DNA of 64,000 nucleotides. Source: Morella rubra (Eukaryota; Streptophyta; Magnoliopsida; Fagales; Myricaceae). This document shows positions 27,123 through 39,200 of this stretch, in pieces; the first letter of the stretch is position 1; every line of letters begins with the position of its first letter. The DNA lies in NCBI GenBank assembly GCA_003952965.2, contig CM025856.1:4556517-4620516 (forward strand), given 5' to 3'. The position numbers and the translations under genes were made by a program. Below the pieces are notes generated by a model. That model saw only the letters and a list, made by a program, of their open reading frames with translations. It did no database searches and was not told where the DNA came from.

Positions 27123-27361
27123 CTAAGCTGTCAATTCCTCCTTCCTCCGTCTTTGGATCGATGTCTCAGCCCCATCCGCCTGCAACTCAAGTCAATTAGA
27201 ATAAGAAAATGCCCTCAATCAGAAGCTGTAAAATGCACTTAATCATAAGCTCAGAAATACGCAACTTACTCTCATCTTCTTTTTGCCTTTGTTCATCGGT
27301 TCCTCACCTCCAGCCACTGTCACAGCATTCAGGATGAAGTCGGGTCTGGGTCTATAAATCA
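27123..27361 (-). pseudogene. Two small 3' exons of the LSM4-region gene (copy 1)
   Basis: Two minus-strand exons can be joined in frame: one with AVTVAGGEEPMNKGKKKMR ending in a GTAAGT donor near 27270, and 27123-27179 coding ADGAETSIQRRRKEELTA and a stop. The same pair, with an in-frame 3-base loss and a few substitutions, lies at 42730-42956. Preservation of frame in both copies suggests real coding sequence. I do not recognise the peptide. The exon upstream is replaced by the RPT5 breakpoint. Confidence 0.45.
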
Positions 27362-27491
27362 AAGCTACGGGGCTACGGTTTCGGAGCACATCAAGCATTT
27401 TTCACAATGGACACCCCAAAACAGAGACGGGCTAATTTCAACTGTAATGAACAAGATGTAGACCACAGAATATACCAGTGCGGCTCTCTGT

Positions 27492-30400
27492 CTCCCTATC
27501 TCCACTCACTTCACTGCAGCCAAAGAGAAAACATTTGTAATCCGCTGATTAGTTGACCTATTCTGATCCCAAACCTAGTATATTTTAGGTTCAGAAAAAA
27601 TATCAAGCTGACGTACATCTCAGGAATACTGCTTTAAGGAATATTCAGCATACCTGTCAAAACGTTTTGTGCCAATGGCATCAATTTCATCTATGAAAAT
27701 GATACAGGGTGATTTCTCTTTTGCAAGCTGAAAGGCATCACGAACAAGTTTTGCTCCATCCCCAACGAACATCTTCACACAAACCAAGTTCATTTAATTT
27801 ACATTAGACCAGTTTGGAAGATGAAGAGGGTAAACATTGTCCACACTTTTCACTGTCAAAAATGGTTATGGTACAGAATAGCTGAATATATCATCAGGGA
27901 CCATTACAGTTAAAGTGCTTTCTCAAAAAGAATAGGAGTGCAGGAGCTGATATAACCCTTGCAATGTTGTACCTATGGAGAGTCGGCATACAAGCACCAT
28001 AGGAAAATAACAAGCCAAAAAGTCCATATAGAAATCTGATAGGAGCAAATCAAAGGCCTTTTCACTGCAGTTACCAATCAGCAATACCTAACACGAAGAA
28101 ATAAATGATATAATAACATGCCTCCTACCTGAACTAGTTGTGGGCCTGCCAACTTCAGAAAAGTGGCATTTGTTTGTGCTGCACAAGCACGGGCCATTAA
28201 AGTCTTCCCAGTTCCAGGAGGCCCATACAAGAGCACACCTTTAGGAGGACGAATTCCTAATTTCTGAAAATCGCTCCTTGTGTGTCATTGGCAAAACAAT
28301 GGCCTCAACCAATTCTTGAATCTGTTGCAACGATAGCCAATAGTTAATAACAAGAAATACACAGATGGAACATATCAAAAAAATAACAAAAAGAGTTCTC
28401 CTCAGATCAAGCTGAGGGTTAGAAACTTGCCTGTTTCTCTAGCCCTCCGATGTCATTTTAGTCTTCAGTTGGTTTTTCATCAACCTCCATAGCCTTTACT
28501 CGAGAATCATACTCTGAAGGCAGTGTGTTTAAGATCAAGTAACTATCTTTGTTCACACCGACCAGATCACCGGGCTTTAACTTATCAGGGTCAACAAACC
28601 CAACAACAGGAAGAAACATAATCTGCAGTTACGTGGAATCAAACCAAAAGGCTTTAGCAGGTAACAAAATAATCTAACTTGCACATCAATCCAACTTCTT
28701 ACTCGGCCTATGTCTCAATCCAACTCCAAGAACCACAAAGAGTAGGTCAACAGAGAGCAGTCTTAAACGTGTTCAGTACAAAACAACATAGAAAAACAGG
28801 ATAAATTAAGGGAACAATAGCTAATCTGCAGCATCTTTACTTTTTGGGAGAACCAATTGCAGCATGTGCTTTTAGACTAATGCAAACCACCATAATCCAA
28901 GTGATGGAACAGGGCCTTACATAAAGTCCCCAGAGGTTCTCTCAAATTGAACTGTAAACAGTGTAGAAGTGTTGGCCCCATTTTGGAATGCATGTCAGCC
29001 AAAGGAAGATCCATGGGGTTGAGGGTGTACCTCTGCCGAACAGCTGTCCTAACAAGTAAAGACTCTAGTATGAAAAATAAATGCCACAACATTTAATGTT
29101 TTGGGAAATGTCCCTAATATATTATGCCCGATCCGAAGAAAAAAAAATACTAAACATTTACAGAGACTGCTTCCTGTAATACAAGACTCTTTGCCACATA
29201 ATTCCATATTGATAAATCCTACTGCCATGTCATTTATTGCATATAAAAAACAAACAAAAGAAATCAAATCAAACATGCAAAATTCCCACTGACACCACTA
29301 GTAATAGGAAAATGAGTGCAGATAGCAAAATGCTGGGTCACCTGGCGAGTAGATGTTTTCAGCACAACACATTTTCCTTTCCTTTGTGAATCAAGGTCTA
29401 TATTTGCACCATCTTCCTCAGCCTCATCTTCTGGGTTCATTTCCAAAATCTAAACATAGGCAATATTGCAGTTAGAGTACAGTATAACAAGCAGGTAGAT
29501 ATAATAACTTGAGTCAAAACCCACAGACCCCTTATGGAGCCTAGTTTAGTAACACCCTCACAAATTAGGCATGGAATCACCAAATCAACTCTCAAGACAT
29601 CCTCAGATAATAAACTCATTGCACTATACCTTCTGGGTTAACCTAAACGAGTATGGATTTCACGAGAAGTTAACACATACGATAACATATTACAGAAAGC
29701 TTCAGAATGAGGATCAGAATATATGTTATATTGACTAACTCAAAGTGAGTGTCCAATTTGGCTGTTTTGGGGTGAAAAGAAATTGAACACTGAACCATGT
29801 CAGTGGGGGCACCATTTCTTGCATTTAAAGCTTCTCATGAACACCCTTCCTAACTTGGCTCATACTGAGAACCACTCACTCCTCATCACATGATTTTTCA
29901 TATTATTGGAGTTCAAAATACATTTATATTCATTTCATCCTAGCTAGATTCAGAACTAAATGACATCCTCCATATGTATTTAGAAAGCTTAAGTATTCCT
30001 TACGCCCCCCCCCCCCCCCCCTTTCCTTTTTTCTTTTTAAAACCCTCCCTCACACAGATATCCTTAAATTGGTATGAGCTTGTTACAGCTTGACAAGACT
30101 GTATGTTTATTCTCATTTCATTTCATATAAGGTGGGAATTGCGCTTCTCTTCCTCCTCTACGTATTCATACCTTTTACAGGCAAAAAAAGAGGTACCCTT
30201 ATCGCAGCCCTGACTGGTCACGATAGCCTATACTGTCATTCACAATATGCTGCCACCAAAAGGGTTATCATAAGAAAAAATAATTTCTTGACACTTCAAA
30301 ACTCTAACAGGGGAAAAGGAAAAAGCACTCAGCATAGGTATTAAGGGCGAGAGAGACTGAGAATTTACCTCAACAATGTTGCCGACTAAGTAGGGCAATT

Positions 30401-30971
30401 GCTTATTGAGCTTAATCTTCTCCTGATTCTCCTTTATCTTCTCCTTGTACGAATCTAACTCCAATTTTGTTCTTTGCAATTCCTCCTTCAATTACAGAAG
30501 AAACACATAATCCCCATTTCCGTTATAAATTCCAATAACAAAAAACTACTGTTTTCCAATCATAATAAGAAATGTAAAATAAACATACATAAAAAACCTG
30601 AGAGGCAAAGAGAACTTAAAATTCATGCAAAAGCCAAAGATGAAAAAGAAAAGGCACTTCATGATAAATAAAAAAAATGGAACTTTTTCCATAATCGTTG
30701 GTATAAATGTAAATATTCTAATGAACATAAAAAATCAGACCAAACCTCAACAAACAAACCCTAACTCGTCAGACAGAGAAAGAACACTCGCCCAGACATA
30801 TAGAGAGAGTCAAAGAGAGAGAGACAGAAAGAGAAAAGAGTAGAACCTTGAGGATGCGGATCTCGTTGTCGAGGAGACGAGAGGCCCGGACGATGTCGTC
30901 GGTGGTCATGAAGCAAGCTGGTCGTCCTCGAAGCTCGTGAAGCTCATGTCCTCTAGCATAGCGTTTGCCAT
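27492..30971 (-). pseudogene. RPT5: RPT5 copy C, truncated at exon 7
   Basis: Exons: 30847-30971, 30369-30485, 29342-29449, 28431-28622, 28129-28321, 27654-27772, and 27492-27513 as a stub of exon 7 keeping only SEVSGDRE. The second half of the AAA domain and the YYA tail are absent. Lesions: exon 1 is 125 nt (one G lost after the Met codon of MTTDD, near 30910), the TAA at 28458-28460 replaces Tyr of EDYNDIGG, and exon 5 has 193 nt. The last two are shared with copy A. Exon 4 also has several substitutions (start reads [11 protein letters not shown]). It cannot encode a proteasome ATPase. Confidence 0.9.
30005..30022. repeat. Poly-C tract in RPT5 intron 2 (copy C)
   Basis: Eighteen C residues at the position of the longer tracts in copies A and B. 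Confidence 0.9.
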
Positions 30972-31027
30972 TGGAATTCGATTTCACGAGCTTCAGATTT
31001 CTCACACGGGAATTGAAATCAGCGGAA

Positions 31028-31032
31028 GAGAG
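31028..31032. repeat. 5-bp target site duplication, left (GAGAG)
   Basis: GAGAG precedes the Copia element and recurs at 35082-35086. The empty site is visible in copies A (about 8163-8172) and B, where the RPT5 leader reads straight through one GAGAG. Confidence 0.85.
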
Positions 31033-31092
31033 CATTAACGATAGTGCTGAGCTGGAATGCTAAGCTGGAGCTACAAGCTGGAAGTTGCTACA
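31033..31092 (+). repeat. Truncated left LTR
   Basis: The first ~60 bases match the start of the right LTR at 34868, apart from a C for T at base 1 and one fewer short ACAAGCT-type repeat. After that the match is lost. The close match suggests a fairly recent insertion. Confidence 0.8.
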
Positions 31093-31094
31093 CT

Positions 31095-31440
31095 CAATTG
31101 AAAACTTTTTGCGAAGAATTACTGAATTATCAGCCCTTACCAGTTTGCGGATGCTCTGGAATTCGCTCTTTTGTTGGATATTATCAAAAGAATTGTATCA
31201 TGAAATTTCTCACGGGGCTTTAATAGAAATAAAATTTTCTCATTAATCTTACAAGAGGAATGACAAAGAGGTTCTATGTCTGTGCATTTAGGTTCAACTG
31301 TGGAATCAGTTGCCTTAGCAGCTAGAACAGATGGTCATTTTAAAAAGAATAGACCTTTGTGCAGTCATTATGGGATTCTAGGACATACAACAGAGAAATG
31401 TTACAAGCTGCATGGTTATCCTCCTGGATACTAGTTTAAA
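31095..31440 (+). pseudogene. Copia gag remnant with broken zinc knuckle
   Basis: Typical Copia gag words are visible (QPLPVC, IMKFLTGL, STVESVALAA, then a zinc knuckle starting at 31360). Several in-frame stops occur, including TAG at 31432-31434 straight after YPPGY. The knuckle should be C-X2-C-X4-H-X4-C, but its second Cys codon is TAT (Tyr, 31369-31371). The segments are closer together than in intact elements, so internal deletions are likely. Confidence 0.75.
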
Positions 31441-31509
31441 GAAAAGCCTTAGTATTCTACAGCTGTTGCAGTTCAAGAGACAGGAAATACTTCTAGATTT
31501 CCTTCGGCT

Positions 31510-34500
31510 TTGCCATTTACTCAAGACCAGTGTAATCAGTTGTTAGCACTGTTACAACCACCGAAGCCCTCGGTGAATATGGTTCTGACTCCTAATTTCG
31601 CAGGTGCTTACAAATGTCTTTCTAATTCTATTAAACCTACTGCTGTTATCACTTCATGGATTGTGGATTCTGGTGCAATTGATCACATTGTATGTTCAGT
31701 TTCTTCTCTTACACGGATAACACATTGCATCAATAGCTCAATAAGGTTACTTAATGGGATATCTGTTCCTGTTACTCATCTTGGAGAAGTGAGACTTTCA
31801 GCTAATTTGTTACTTCCAAAGTGCTGTGTGTGCCCTCTTTTGGTTTCAATTTGATTTCAGCAAGCAAACTTACATGTCAAAATACTTGTTGTTTTCTCTT
31901 TCTTGCAAACCATTGTTTTCTCCAAGACCTACCAACATGGAGGACGATTGGGATGGGTGAGCTAAGGAATGGATTATACTATTGGCTTCCTTATTTCTTA
32001 CCAAATTTGTCATCTAATTTTTCATGTTTTCATGTAAATAAGTTTGATGTCAATCTATGGCATATTAGATTAGAACATCCTTCAATAACTAGAATGTCTC
32101 TTCTCAAGAAGTACATTGCTGACAGTTCAATTCTAGAATTTACTTCTTGTACTACTTGTCCTATTGCTAAACAAAAGAGGTTTCCTTTTCCTACTAACAT
32201 CAATAAATCTGAGTTTGCTTTTCAACTCATTCATTGTGACATTTGGGGTCCTATGGCTACTCCTTCTCTAGAAGGTTTCAAATACTTTTTTTCAATAGTT
32301 GATGATTACTCTCGTTCTACTTGAGCTTACTTAATGAAATCTAAGTCAGAAACTCGTTCCTTTTACAATCATTCTTCAAACTATTGAAACACAATATTCT
32401 ACTCAAATCAAAGTCATTAGAACAGATAATGGCTCTGAATTTGTCATGAAAGAATTTTATGTTTTTCGAGGTGTAATACATCAACATAGTTGTGTTGAAA
32501 CTCCACAACAAAATTCTGTTGTGGAGATAAAACATCAACATATATTGAATATAGCTAGATCTCTCATGTTTCAAGCTAATTTTCCACAGAGATAGTATTT
32601 TAGTTGCTGTTTATTTGATAAACATAATTCCAACTCTAGTTTTAAACAATATTACTCCTTTTGAAATGTTGTTTAAGACTCCTCCTTCATATCAGCATCT
32701 TAGAGTCTTCGAATCCTTGTGTTTGACTTCTACTCTTACTCATCATCGTACCAAATTTTCTCCTGGAACTAGAATAAGTGTGTTTCTAGGTTACCCTTTT
32801 GGTGTAAAAGGGTACAAACTATTTGATCTAGATGCCCATGTCTTTCTTATTTACAGGGATGTTACATTCCATGAAGATACTTTTCCTTATAAAAGTTCTT
32901 CATTTACACCTAATTTTGATAGCTTATTTGAAGCTACTCATCATTCTCAGGACACTTCCTCTTTAGTCCTTCTAATTCCTATTTCTGAACCTATCGAATA
33001 TCCTATCATATCACCCGAATCTGCTGTTCCTACTATACATGCAGATTTGGCCTCTAATTCTACAGATTTTGTTTCTACAACTTTTGTTCCTCCAGTGTTT
33101 GATCCTCCTCTTGGGAAGTCTACTAGAATTCATAAACTTCCTGCTTATCTTGATGCTTACCACTGCCAACAAGTCACTTCCTTTCTCTCATCTCAGTCGG
33201 ATTTCAATGTTAGTTCTCTTGGTAAGCATGGTACCTCTTATCCTTTATCTGCCTCACTCACCTATGACAAATTATCTTCAAGACAAAGGTACTTTGCCTT
33301 GTCTATTTCCACTCATTGTGAGCCTCAATCATATCAGCAAGTTGTCCAATATCCTCATTGGAGAGCTGTCATGGCTGCTGAAATTTCTGCTCTCGAAGAA
33401 AATGAGACTTGGATTTTGACTCCTCTTCCATTTGACAAACATCTTATCGGGTGTAAATGGATATATAAAGTCAAATACAAGGCTAATGGCACTGTTGAGC
33501 GGTACAAAGCAAGGTTGGTGGCCAAGGGCTATACCTAACAAGAAGGTTTTGATTACTATGAGACCTTTAGCCCGGTAGCCAAACTCACAACTGTTAGGTT
33601 GTTCCTTTCCATAGCTGCTATCAAGAATTGGTCTTTGTACCAATTAGATGTGAACAATGCGTTTTTGAATGGTGATCTTGATGAAGAGGTTTATATGTCC
33701 TTACCTCTTGGATTTGACAGCAAGGGAGAAAATATGGTATGCAAACTAAAGAAGTCTCTGTATTGTTTAAAACAAGCTTTAAAACAATGGTTTGCTAAAT
33801 TCTCCTCCACATTGGTTGAATCTGGTTTTAGTCAACCACGGACAGATTACTCTTTATTTACCCCAAAAAGCAAGGCACTTCATTCATTGTTCTACTTGTC
33901 TTTGTAGATGACATTTTAATAACAAGTAATGATAGTGCTGCTGTAGAAGAGTTGAAAGTCTATTTGAATAGCAAATTCAAATTAAAAGACCTTGGAGAGT
34001 TGAAGTACTTCTTGGGTTTGGAGTCTGCAAGATCATCTAAAGGCATTCATTTGTGTCAAAGAAAGTATACTTTAGAGATCATATCAGATTGTGGTTTATT
34101 GGGTGGAAAACCAGCAAAATTTCCTATGGAACAACATCTAAAACTTACAAAGGATGATGGGGATGAAGTGGCTGATCCAAGTCAGTATAGAAGGTTAGTA
34201 GGGAGACTTATTTACTTGATTATTACGAGGCCTGATATTGCATATTTTGTGCAAAGGCTAAGTCAGTTTATGAATTGTCCAAGGCAACCACATATGGATG
34301 CAGCATATCGTGTAGTCCATTACATTAAAGGCACTGTTGGTCTTGGTTTGTTTTTCTCTGCAAAATCAACTTCTTTGCATCTGAAAGCTTTTGCTGACTC
34401 TGATTATGCGAGTTGTCATGATACCCGAAGATCAATTACAGGCTTTGCAGTGCTCATTGGTGATAGTTTGGTGTCATGGAAGTCAAAGAAGCAGCATGTG

Positions 34501-34860
34501 GTCTCTCGGTTATCTGCAGAGGCAGAGTACAGGGGTATGGCCTCTGCTGTTTGTGAGTTAACGTGGCTGAGAAGTTTGTTGGTAGATTTTGATGTTGAAC
34601 ATTCACAAGCTGCCCTTATGTTCTGTGATAATCAAGCAGCAATCCATATCTCCACCAATTCGGTGTTTCATGAGAGAACTAAACATATAGAAGTGGATTG
34701 TCACACTGTAAGGGAAAAGTTGCAAGCTGGTTTAATTCGAATTTTGCACGTTAATACTCAACATCAAATTGCTGATGTGTTGACTAAGGCATTGGATTTA
34801 GCTCAGTTTAATCACTTAATAGGCAAGATGGGATTATTAAACATATATCATCCATCTTGA
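31510..34860 (+). pseudogene. Copia pol: protease, integrase, reverse transcriptase, RNase H (broken)
   Basis: Protease is marked by WIVDSGA near 31657. Pre-integrase zinc ligands follow (WHIRLEHPS and CTTCPIAKQ, 32060-32170), then the integrase core (HCDIWGP, VDDYSRS to 32321). The reverse transcriptase starts near 33380 (ALEENETW, GCKWIYKVK), has [12 protein letters not shown] near 33640 and the VDD catalytic box at 33904-33912. RNase H covers about 34380-34790 ([16 protein letters not shown]). Frames are split by the stops listed for the element and by an A-run frameshift between 33850 and 33901. The final stop at 34858-34860 overlaps the purine tract. Confidence 0.9.
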
Positions 34861-34867
34861 GGGGGAA
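34859..34867 (+). other. Polypurine tract of the Copia element
   Basis: GAGGGGGAA lies directly before the right LTR, where plus-strand DNA synthesis is primed in LTR retrotransposons. Confidence 0.85.
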
Positions 34868-35081
34868 TATTAACGATAGTGCTGAGCTGGAATGCTAAGC
34901 TGGAGCTACAAGCTACAAGCTGGAAGTTACACGCTGGAAGTTGGTTTCACAATTTCAGTTTGTTGTAACAGATTGTATTCATTTATTCACTTTCTGTATA
35001 TATAGAAACAGAGGTTGTAATACAGGGCACGTTCTTAGTTAATGAAAGTTTTCTTTCTCTCCATACTCGAGATTCTTAATA
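34868..35081 (+). repeat. Right LTR of the Copia element (214 bp)
   Basis: The LTR begins TATTAACG after the purine tract and ends CTTAATA before the GAGAG duplication. TATTAA and TTAATA are exact inverted copies. A TATA-like GTATATATAG lies near 34996-35005. The last ~20 bases before the end are pyrimidine-rich. Confidence 0.85.
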
Positions 35082-35086
35082 GAGAG
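35082..35086. repeat. 5-bp target site duplication, right (GAGAG)
   Basis: This is the partner of 31028-31032, followed by AGACAATATGAGC as at the empty site in copies A and B. Confidence 0.85.
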
Positions 35087-36264
35087 AGACAATATGAGCA
35101 AATAAAGATGTTACTACTCCAGCTCTGCTACTCATTCCCGAAGAAAAGCTTGATTATTCTTCTCCTTTTCTCTAATTTTTCATTACTTTTTCCATTTGCT
35201 ATTGGGCTGGGCCGCCTGGATGGTAACGGGATGATCAGGTTAGAATTATGGGCCCACTTAAAACGGGATGATACCGGATTTTCGTCGTTCTTTGTTCCTA
35301 AAAAGAATTGCCACTTCTAATCCCCGCGGATGAGAGAAAACAATGGCGAGACTGTAGTTGTATATTCATTAGTTTCTAGATAAGAAATTCGAGTAAAATA
35401 AGTTGAAATTGCTTGTAAAAATAAAGCATGACAGTCTAGTAGATAGATCAGGAAGTAAATGATATTTAGGTAATACTTCAAAGACTAAAAGTGAAAATTT
35501 CTCAAAAAAAAAAAAAAAAACAGAAGATTCGCATGAATCTTATGTTAGATATGATACGAATTGTTCATAGACTGAACCTCTCCTAATACACATATATATG
35601 AAAGTACAAAGAGAAATATTATAGGAAGAGAAACTTGCACAGTACATAATAATTCCATGTCTGACTTGTCCAATTATGAGAGATTTAAGGTTTTCATGCA
35701 TTCCATACCATTATTATTCAAAAATTTTGTAATTTTTTTCTACAAAGAGGTGAGGTCTATGTGGATTTCACACAGGGAGAGAATAAAAAGAAAGAAAAGT
35801 CCTGTGTACGAATGAAGATCCGGGTCACATTGTGCTTGCAGACAATACAATGTACTCCATTTAGATGAAGTTATTACCAAGTCATCCTAAATGTGACTTT
35901 TTAACAATTCCTTTGAAAGTATTCTTTCTTTGTCTTCTTACATTTGCTTCTTTTCTTAATCCTGTCAGAACTGAGAACTAAACAAGTGATCCAACTTTGC
36001 AAGAAAACATAGGGAGTATATATATATATCCTTTTCCAAGTTCAGTGACAACAATCTCCAAAAGTTTGGCCCAAAAGCTTAGAAGGAGATTCTTAATCTA
36101 CTGACCATTGGTCTAGTTTGCTTGTAACCACTGAGAATATAGTACAAGGTCAAAGGGCTGATTGAGGCCAGAAACTCCTGTCACAGCAATTCCAAAGGAT
36201 ATCAAGGCAAGAACAGGCAGCCCGAAGTTCAAGGTAGTGAAAAATGAGATACTGACAATGGAAT
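35087..36264. other. Spacer between the Copia element and HGSNAT-like copy C
   Basis: This is the right-hand part of the RPT5/HGSNAT spacer, collinear with 8168-9309 and 15198-16352 but more diverged (several short deletions and substitutions). No gene is seen. Confidence 0.6.
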
Positions 36265-39200
36265 TCAGAGTTTCCAGTATATTCCCAGTTGATGTAAAAT
36301 GCCTGCTACGACACCCCAAAACAGTATCTCTGCAAAGAGGACATAGAGAAGAATGCCCACTCTCGTAGAATGCCAAACATCAATGAAAATGTGTTCCTGA
36401 ATCCATTGGATCTGTCACAGTTTAACACCCATGAAAGATAAACAACATTAATAAAAATTAATCAAAGAATAATGGCCTCTAATATTCTTTTTCGACAGCT
36501 TTATCTGAATACACAAAGGGGCTGTTGAAAGATTTTATGCATACCAGTGTATTACTGGGATCATCGTAATACCACCCATTAATGAATCCGGCGAAGATGC
36601 CTTGCGCTGCCATAACATAGACCAGCATTGCATGCATGCAATCCAATTTCCAGCAAAAAAAGGTACCTCAAACCCCATATATCAACCTGGATAGGAGTAT
36701 ATAATGAGGAAAAAAACTTTGATGTTATCTAAGTGAACCTCAATTACCCAAAAAACTATATACCAACCCCTAATTCAAACAAAATAGGTTTATAACCTAT
36801 TTTCCAAATGACCCCAGAGTAAAGAGGAACGATAAACTTTTCATGACAAAAGGATGTACCATAATGTAGAAAGCTGAAAAGACGAAAGCTGCTGCTCCAG
36901 ATGTTACACAAACATAGCTAAATGTATACAACTGTTTATTGAGAGGAATTGCTGCTATGGAGAAGAAAACATTAGAAAGCAAGGAGATAGTGGATCCTAT
37001 ACAAAGTTGCTCATACTTAACACACAGTTCCCACCATGAGTGAAATGAAGGATAATTCCTAAAATGAGGAGAGCAAAACCCATCAGGCTCCAGTGCTTCA
37101 TTCTTGCAGAATGACCCTATAATAATGATAAGAAGGAAAAATATCAGATATGTGATCGGGTGTTCAATGAAAGTTAGGCCTAAATAGGAAATCTTCGATC
37201 CAACCTCAAGATGTATAAGCACGTGACCAAAATGCAATCCAATGATTGTGGAGAGAATAGCAGATATTGAACTGCAATATGGATAAATTTCCATATTTAG
37301 AAACAGTACAAAGATAAGTTCTCAACATTTAATACACAACATTGGTAGTGGAGCACATTCATCATAAACTTCCCATCATGGCCACTTGGAGCATTCCTGG
37401 GTTTCATGCTTAAGAGCAAGAATCTTCAGGCGTAAGAAATCAACAAATTGCTCCAGTCAAATGTTGGCAGGGTGGCTTGCTCTTAGAGTCAGGGCAGCCT
37501 TCGAAAGTGGTTTTTACGGAATTACAATAGTTGCTGTCTTCCCCAATTTACTCTCACAAATGACTAATTTGATATTCTTATTCCTTTGTATAGAAATAAT
37601 GGGCAATTATTTGGAAGACAAAGTCCTCTCATTCTTACTCTTGCCCTTTGCATGATATACTTTGGAAAGAATAGCTGAAAATCATTGGGACAGAACAAGT
37701 CATGGTATCATGGTGCAATGCAGCGAATATCCTGAGATTTTTTTGTGGTATCCGTGTATTCGCTGTCTTAGACAAAGCTTCTTGATTTTCATCATGTGGT
37801 TTCCCTCAGAAGGAAGCATTAGATTATTTGCCAAACCTACAACCGTTTACCCCTTGCTTAGAATTTAGACAAAGGGGCACTTGTCCCACTGTTCACTTAA
37901 TTTTATGATGTTAACTGACCTTAAAATTCCTTCTGGTTCAAAAGGGGCATAGCACCACGAAGGAGCATCATTTCGGAAAGGCCCCTCATAAGGGGAGTTA
38001 TCAGTACAAGCCTGCAGCACCCCAACTTACAGAAGATTAATTCAAAATGCCACTCCGTATGAATTTGTGATCTAAAGTCCATGAACTGATATTGAGTACA
38101 AGAGAAAACAGCTACACACCTTAGATCTCCTCCATTCTGGATATTGATACATGTGATGGAGTCCTAGTACCACTCTATCTATATATCCCACTGCATTACA
38201 AGGAGGATCCAGTTTACCTGTCACGCCGCAGGCTACCTAAAATTAAATGAATGTAAACATCACTATTTATTGAAGCCTTTCTCTTTTGCAAAGTTTTCAA
38301 TAGTGGTTATGGTTTTGTTTGATAAAGTACAAACTATTTCCAGTATAAATGTAGTTTTTTTTTTAAAAAAATGACAATCTGCATGCCACATCAAAACTGA
38401 TGCTAATTACAACAAGACCTTAAGCCTTTTTCAAGTGTAGTCATCTTGTGCTATGCAAACAGAGCAAAGGATCTCATGTCAAGTCAATGATTTGATGTGA
38501 ATGAGACTATAAACAGTCCGGTGCGAAACAAAATACAAGGTCCATCATTGACATCACCAACTACACAAAATATAACAGCAATATCAATTAATGGGAAGGC
38601 CTTACTGTAATCTCAACAGTACTATTACTGTTTTGGTCAGTGAATTTCCAGTCAGGAACATGTGTGCCATAAATTACAGCCAAGTAAACAATAAGAACAC
38701 ATACTCCCACCAGCCTGAAAATTAGAAAAGAGAAAGATTGAATATACTAAGGTCCTGTCCTTAAGATTAAGATAAGAAAAGAGTTCCAAACCATCATGCA
38801 TGCAACTCTGTAAACTGTTTTTACAGGTAATTTTCATCATGAATTTAAGATCGAACACAGTTTCGCAAACTTACCAGTGCCAAGAGTACAACTTGAACAA
38901 AGAGAGCCAGCTGGATTCTGGATCCTTGCCTTGTGCATCTGTGGAAAATATTTCTACCAGTGCCACAACCAAATATGCAAGTGCAATTCTCTAGAAAGAG
39001 GGAAAATAATTACTGAACAGATTCAAACCCTATTAAAACTAAGATCCACGACTAATATCAATGTTACCTGGAGAATGCCACACCACCTTATTTCTTTCAT
39101 GTCGACGCCATATGTCAGCTCGTCAGGAGCATGTGAAAAACCTCCTTGATAACATAAAGAAGCCAAGTTAACATCAGGGCGATTTCTTGAGCCTAATTTA

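Larger units (their letters stand above)
25646..27491. repeat. Direct repeat 1 of the GRF/LSM4-3' segment
   Basis: This segment is collinear with about 41480-43105. Both copies hold the GRF zinc-finger exon and two small minus-strand exons. The right edge ends abruptly inside RPT5 exon 7 of unit C, sharing a short TGTCTCC-like overlap with the counterpart near 43098-43108. Clean sequence resumes here after the poor stretch. Confidence 0.85.
31033..35081 (+). mobile_element. Defective Ty1/Copia retrotransposon inserted upstream of RPT5 copy C
   Basis: About 4.05 kb with pol in Copia order (protease, integrase, reverse transcriptase, RNase H). Only the first ~60 bases of the left LTR remain; they match the right LTR, then run into gag-like sequence, so the rest of the left LTR, the primer site and the gag start are deleted. 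The ends read (C/T)ATTAA and TTAATA instead of TG...CA. The coding region is broken by stops at 31432-31434, 32322-32324 and 33536-33538 and by frameshifts near 31830 and 33870. The element is absent from copies A and B and lies 62 bp upstream of the copy C start codon, in opposite orientation. It cannot move on its own. Confidence 0.93.
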
